DNA from: an uncultured Verrucomicrobiales bacterium
GTDB taxonomy: Bacteria; Verrucomicrobiota; Verrucomicrobiia; Verrucomicrobiales; Akkermansiaceae
Direction: 5' to 3'
Assembly (NCBI GenBank): GCA_937952875.1
Contig: CALFDI010000181.1
Span: 1 to 7,828 of the forward strand
Length of the DNA: 7,828 nucleotides
The notes below the pieces were generated by a model. The model was given only the letters and a program-made list of their open reading frames with translations, had not been told where the DNA came from and did no database searches. Positions 4,360 through 7,828 of this stretch are shown here, piece after piece (position 1 is the first letter of the stretch; the number at the start of each line of letters is the position of its first letter). Made by a program: the position numbers and the translations under genes.

Positions 4360-4809
4360 TTACTCAGCAGGGCTGATCAGAATTTTTTTGAAGCGGGTCT
4401 TACTGTTCTCACTGTCTGTGATGACTCCTTGCTCTTTGAGAGCATTGTGGACGATCCGACGATGGTAGGCATTGAGAGGCTTTGTTTTTTGAGCCTCTCC
4501 TGTCTCTTTTACTTCATTTGCGAGTTTCGTGACGGATTGAATCAGACGATCTTCGTTCTCTTGGCGATAGTGATCACAGTCGACTCTCAGGCGCGGGGCA
4601 TCAGGTAGGTGCTTTTGCACGATGCGATTGACGAGGTATTGCATATCATCGAGACGATCCCCTCCTCTGCCGATGAGGTAGCGTCCGTGTTCTGAAGAGA
4701 TCTGTAGGCAGGTTCCTTCATATGCGTCTTCGATTGCGACTTCGCTCTCCAACCCCAATTTATTTAGCAAAGTGCTCAGCACTTTCTGTCCACCTTCCAC
4801 TGCATTCAT
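4360..4809 (-). CDS. khpB: KH-R3H RNA-binding protein, KhpB/Jag family
   Basis: A 149-residue cytoplasmic protein. A KH domain of the Jag type covers about residues 22-75, with the nucleic-acid-binding loop G47-R-G-G50 in IGRGGDRLDDMQYLVN. An R3H domain follows at about 85-148 and carries the R117-x3-H121 signature (YHRRIVH). KhpB proteins bind RNA and, in Gram-positive bacteria, influence cell-division and envelope gene expression with KhpA. The role in this lineage is inferred. The separate N-terminal Jag_N domain of Firmicutes proteins is absent, which is common outside that group. It is the last gene of the - strand cluster, 51 bases after the membrane-protein gene, and converges on trpC. 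The ATG at 4807-4809 gives a full-length KH domain; no clear Shine-Dalgarno sequence precedes it. Confidence 0.88.
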   Translation of the reverse strand: MNAVEGGQKVLSTLLNKLGLESEVAIEDAYEGTCLQISSEHGRYLIGRGGDRLDDMQYLVNRIVQKHLPDAPRLRVDCDHYRQENEDRLIQSVTKLANEVKETGEAQKTKPLNAYHRRIVHNALKEQGVITDSENSKTRFKKILISPAE

Positions 4810-4845
4810 ACTTTATATAAATGCATAGGCAGAGCCTGCTGGTCA

Positions 4846-4857
4846 ACTGTGCACAGT
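4846..4857. repeat. Perfect 12-base palindrome in the gap before khpB
   Basis: ACTGTGCACAGT lies three bases beyond the stop end of the upstream membrane-protein gene. An AGGC-AGA-GCCT hairpin (4827-4837) and an AT-rich stretch with TATATA follow before the khpB ATG. It could be an operator, a processing hairpin or chance. A TTGACC (- strand, 4841-4846) has no well-spaced -10. Confidence 0.3.
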
Positions 4858-4860
4858 GAC

Positions 4861-5604
4861 TTAGTAATTCTGTAAATGCATCTCGTCAGCGTCATCTGTG
4901 CGCTGGTGAATGAAGACAAATTTACACGCCCCTGAGAGAAAGACCATGAGCAGAACTCCTGCAGCGAAGAGAAACGGTTGCTTTGTGCCAAGTGCGCCGA
5001 TGCAGATGACTGTGAGTAAGACGGTGAAGACGAGGTTATCTCGCATCTGCTGTGTGCGCTCCATGAGACGAACTAAGGCAGACTCCCCTGTCTCTGGCTG
5101 ACCAGTCTCTATCTGCCAGTCATAGACTTGAAATGACTGGCCGCTGAGGAATCTAGGCTCGACCTCATTGAGTGTCATTCCCTGCTGGCGTGCAGCTTCG
5201 AGCACGGCGTCTGGACGGCTCTTTTCTGCCTGTTTATTCGCACCAGAGAGTCTCATGACCCAGTTCTCTGGCTGATGTCTTATCTCGCAGCCTTCAGAGA
5301 GGTCGCCCTCGATGGATTCTCTGAGAATAACTCCTGCGAAAGCTGTGCCGTCAGTCTCATTCCATGCTCTGTAGGCGATACGAACTGATTGATCGTGGCT
5401 GCGGACTTCAGCATTCGCATCAGAAAGAGCAGCCGCCATATCCTCCGGTGTATAGCCAGTAGGAAGAGCTTTCCCGAGTATCCAGTATTCCTTTTCTTTA
5501 ATAGGACGAATCCAGTATTTCAGGGTGCCTCGAGACTTAATGAGAACGACCCAAAAGGTCGCGAGCAGACCGAGAAAAAGGATGAACCACGAGAGAAGAA
5601 TCAT
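4861..5604 (-). CDS. Membrane protein of unknown function, three predicted helices
   Basis: I do not recognise a family. From the ATG at 5602-5604 the protein has 247 residues. It has an N-terminal helix (about 1-22, ILLSWFILFLGLLATFWVVLI), a polar middle domain of about 165 residues, a helical hairpin (about 190-205 and 211-233), and a short acidic tail (TDDADEMHLQNY). The middle part is rich in Glu, Arg and Trp, with PEDMAAALSDANAEV and a later VLEAARQQGMTLNEVEPRF segment. The two similar 'predicted-helix then beta' stretches might be a repeat, but this is weak. An upstream TTG at 5649 would overlap the previous gene's stop. The ATG puts the hydrophobic helix right at the N-terminus, as expected for a membrane anchor. 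It is 35 bases after the exonuclease gene and probably co-transcribed. Confidence 0.78.
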   Translation of the reverse strand: MILLSWFILFLGLLATFWVVLIKSRGTLKYWIRPIKEKEYWILGKALPTGYTPEDMAAALSDANAEVRSHDQSVRIAYRAWNETDGTAFAGVILRESIEGDLSEGCEIRHQPENWVMRLSGANKQAEKSRPDAVLEAARQQGMTLNEVEPRFLSGQSFQVYDWQIETGQPETGESALVRLMERTQQMRDNLVFTVLLTVICIGALGTKQPFLFAAGVLLMVFLSGACKFVFIHQRTDDADEMHLQNY

Positions 5605-5639
5605 TTCAAAATCAGATGAGTGAACAGGCGAGTTTCCTA

Positions 5640-6203
5640 CTATTTCCAATCGACTTCGACGTCGAGAATTCCTGAGCCGCCTTTATCCTTATACTTAATA
5701 ATCCCGTTTTCTAGGCCGTATTCATGAACACACTTTGTCACCTTTACATCGAAGCAGCAGTATTCAGCGATTTTCATGATATGGGCCTTATCACCTGTTT
5801 TGAGATAATCTTGCCACCAGCGAAGGGCGTCTAAGCCATCAGCCGTCTTCCCCATGTCGAGACATGCCTCTGCGGCGGAGTCTAGCTTGAGGCGAAAGCC
5901 GAGCTTTTCTTCTAGATCCAGCATCATATCTAGATTCCGCGTCTGAGAGAGCATATCATAAATCGTGTAGCCCTCTAAGACGGGATAATCGAACTGCTCA
6001 TGATTCCACCCCACGACGCAGTCGGCCTTAATAAGCTGGTCTACTAGAGCATCCATACTTTCTTCTCCGTAAACAATATATTCACCCGTCTGGGAAGAAT
6101 AAGTCACGGCGACAGAGACGCCCATTTTTGATTTATTCGCAGCGCCACCTACATCGCGAAAGCTGCGCTGGGTCTCGAGATCGAAATAGACGTAGTTTTT
6201 CAT
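5640..6203 (-). CDS. Predicted DEDDy-type 3'-5' exonuclease-fold protein
   Basis: A 187-residue cytoplasmic protein with the RNase H-like exonuclease motifs in order. Exo I is D8-x-E10 (YFDLETQ). Exo II is N67 with F71-D72 (GWNHEQFDYPVL). Exo III is Y148-x3-D152 (EYCCFDVKVT). The Tyr in motif III marks the DEDDy branch, related to the proofreading domain of family B polymerases and to stand-alone RNase_H_2/YprB-like domains. All four expected acidic residues are present, so activity on single-stranded nucleic acid ends is plausible, but the substrate is unknown. It has no helicase, polymerase or zinc domain, so it is a minimal single-domain form. The ATG is at 6201-6203. The gene sits 35 bases after the LolC/E-like gene and 35 before the membrane-protein gene. 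Confidence 0.8.
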   Translation of the reverse strand: MKNYVYFDLETQRSFRDVGGAANKSKMGVSVAVTYSSQTGEYIVYGEESMDALVDQLIKADCVVGWNHEQFDYPVLEGYTIYDMLSQTRNLDMMLDLEEKLGFRLKLDSAAEACLDMGKTADGLDALRWWQDYLKTGDKAHIMKIAEYCCFDVKVTKCVHEYGLENGIIKYKDKGGSGILDVEVDWK

Positions 6204-6238
6204 AGAGAGAATATAGGCTTATTTTTAAAAATATGATA

Positions 6239-7828
6239 CTAGAGACCGCGTAAGGAACGCGCAGGATCATTCCGGCTCGCAAAGACGGCGGGCACAGCTG
6301 CGGCTAAGATACAGAGGATGAATGCTCCGATGCCAATGACGATCATTTTCACTGCCGAATACTCGACAGGGATCGCATTAACTCCATGGAAGGCGGCTGG
6401 GAATGGGTCTGCACCGAAGGCGGCTAACATCGCTTGAATAGCACCTCGATTCACCAAGGTTAAAAGGCCAAGGGCAACTCCGCAGACGGCACCGATAAAG
6501 CCAATGACGACTCCTTGGATTAAGAAGACGCTCATGATCTGCTCTTCTGTCGCCCCGAGAGCTTTCATCACACCGATCTCCTGCTTCTTCTGCAGAGTGA
6601 CGGTGAACATGACAGCCCCACTACAGAAGACGACGATGACGATCAGAATAAGAAAGACGAAGCTCATCATCATCTGCTCTCTCGCGATCAGTTCGAACCA
6701 CGCTCCGTAGTGATCCATCCACGTGATCACGCGTCTATCAGATGGAGTCTTCTCTCTGAGATCTTCTGCGAATTGGGCGGCTTCGAATGGCTTATCTAGT
6801 CGCAGAGCGACACTCTGCACTGCTCCCTCTAGGCCAGCCAGCTCTTGCCCCACCTCTAGAGGGACGAATATCTCTGGACTCCGCACATGGACAGACGATC
6901 TGTAGACACCTCTCACGGTGATTTCTCGTGGAAGGACGAGTTCTTTGATCTCTCTAAGCGAGGCATTATCAGAGGCCTCGATATCGAGTGTTAAGAGAGA
7001 GTCTACGGCGCTCACCTGCGTGGCCCCCCACCCTGCGGGGAGATAGCGCTCAGGCAGGTCTTCTTTTCCAGGCTCTGGAGCGATGCTCTCGAGATCTAAC
7101 AAGATCTGCTCTATCACCTCGCGTTCGGTATCGCGAATCTTCGACTGTAGGATTAGACTTAAGGTCTCGTAGGCCTCACCCACTTGATCGATCAGATACA
7201 GCTCTCTACCATCTTCAGCGAGGCCTTCCTTATTAAGAAAAATGGACTTCGTGGCCTCTAGTTCGGCGAGAAAGGCCTCTTTCACAGGCGTGTGTTCCAG
7301 CTGATCGTAACTGGCCTTCACCGACTGAAGATTCCGCCCAGAGTAGAGGGAAAATGTATCACCGACTTTTAGTCCCACATTTTCTGCTAATCCTGATGAG
7401 ATGACGGCTTCGTATTCATAGCCCATATCAGCCGAGCTCTCTGGGAATTTTTCTAAATCTAGTAGTTTCTCCAGATCCTGCACTTGTCTCTCATTCGATG
7501 TGTCGACTGCGCGGAAGTTGACGGGCATCTGCGCTGAGAAATATTCTAGAATGAGGTAGTCCTCGACGAGGCCGTAGCTGCTCTCGACACCATCGAGTTG
7601 AGTGAGTTCCTCTGCGAGAGGCCGCCACTCTTCCATAGACTGCAGGCCTGATTCGGTCGGCACGTAGTCCACTGTGACGTGAGGGGAAAAGCCAAGGATG
7701 CGTCCTTTGATCTCCTTCTCGAGTCCATTCATGATGCTGAGCACGGTGATCATCGCTGCGACGCCCAGAGTCACACCTACGATGGTGATCAGCGTCACTA
7801 CGGAGACGGCATTTCGGAGAGGATTGAG
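6239..7828 (-). CDS. LolC/LolE-family ABC transporter permease (N-terminus outside the window)
   Basis: The family moves lipoproteins from the inner membrane to the periplasmic chaperone LolA, working with the ATPase LolD. 529 codons are visible. The frame stays open to the window edge, and the first residues LNPLRNAVSVVTLITIVGVT match the usual LolC/E first helix, so the GTG at 7798 is not the start. Visible parts, counting from the edge: first helix (about 9-33), a large periplasmic domain (about 40-380), and an FtsX-type permease end with helices near 387-410, 434-458 and 493-517. The coupling motif QKKQEIGVMKALGATEEQI (413-431) lies between the first two of these. LolC and LolE of E. coli are about 400 residues, so the periplasmic part here is enlarged by well over 100. 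It is the first gene seen in the - strand cluster. LolC versus LolE cannot be decided. Confidence 0.88.
   Translation of the reverse strand, partial: LNPLRNAVSVVTLITIVGVTLGVAAMITVLSIMNGLEKEIKGRILGFSPHVTVDYVPTESGLQSMEEWRPLAEELTQLDGVESSYGLVEDYLILEYFSAQMPVNFRAVDTSNERQVQDLEKLLDLEKFPESSADMGYEYEAVISSGLAENVGLKVGDTFSLYSGRNLQSVKASYDQLEHTPVKEAFLAELEATKSIFLNKEGLAEDGRELYLIDQVGEAYETLSLILQSKIRDTEREVIEQILLDLESIAPEPGKEDLPERYLPAGWGATQVSAVDSLLTLDIEASDNASLREIKELVLPREITVRGVYRSSVHVRSPEIFVPLEVGQELAGLEGAVQSVALRLDKPFEAAQFAEDLREKTPSDRRVITWMDHYGAWFELIAREQMMMSFVFLILIVIVVFCSGAVMFTVTLQKKQEIGVMKALGATEEQIMSVFLIQGVVIGFIGAVCGVALGLLTLVNRGAIQAMLAAFGADPFPAAFHGVNAIPVEYSAVKMIVIGIGAFILCILAAAVPAVFASRNDPARSLRGL

Noticed and set aside
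7796..7798. GTG as start of the LolC/E-like gene
   Set aside because: The frame stays open to the window edge and the upstream residues LNPLRNAVSV continue the usual first helix region.

Overview
This window is a piece of bacterial chromosome carrying an integron platform next to ordinary housekeeping genes. The protein sequences and the rarity of clear Shine-Dalgarno sequences fit Verrucomicrobiota (Opitutales/Puniceicoccaceae-like). That placement is an impression from family resemblance, not a computed result.

Left part (1-3002): an integron. A long integron-type tyrosine recombinase (intI, 1749-3002, +) is read away from an AT-rich attI region (about 1465-1748). Three gene cassettes are read in the opposite direction (- strand): a soluble protein of unknown function (1065-1448), a small putative lipoprotein (646-981) and a small three-helix membrane protein (87-482). 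Each cassette ends in an attC-like imperfect palindrome (987-1112, 507-640, and 1-116, which the window edge cuts). The 7-base cores are GCACAAC/GTTGTGC or GCAGAAC/GTTCTGC. A near-consensus promoter on the - strand (-35 at 1554-1559, -10 at 1531-1536, 17-base spacer) sits where the cassette promoter Pc belongs. The array probably continues beyond base 1.

Middle (3003-3528): a tRNA-Gly(GCC) gene on the - strand (3289-3363) with an encoded CCA and a strong intrinsic terminator. Beyond it, towards intI, lies an unusual nested repeat zone. The last 19 bases of the tRNA plus the terminator are duplicated about 142 bases away, and T-arm-like pieces of the same tRNA occur in the opposite orientation. 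The 165 bases between the tRNA and trpC hold a hairpin with a T-run and a tiny Trp-containing reading frame, but no confident promoter.

Right part (3529-7828): trpC (indole-3-glycerol phosphate synthase, +) converges on four closely spaced - strand genes that probably form one transcription unit. In transcription order these are a LolC/LolE-type ABC transporter permease (its N-terminus lies outside the window), a DEDDy-type 3'-5' exonuclease-fold protein, an unrecognised membrane protein with three predicted helices, and a KH-R3H RNA-binding protein of the KhpB/Jag family. A 21-base inverted repeat lies between trpC and khpB.

The most interesting content is the integron: its extended integrase, its unknown cassettes, the attC-encoded protein tails, and the rearranged tRNA-Gly tail next to it.
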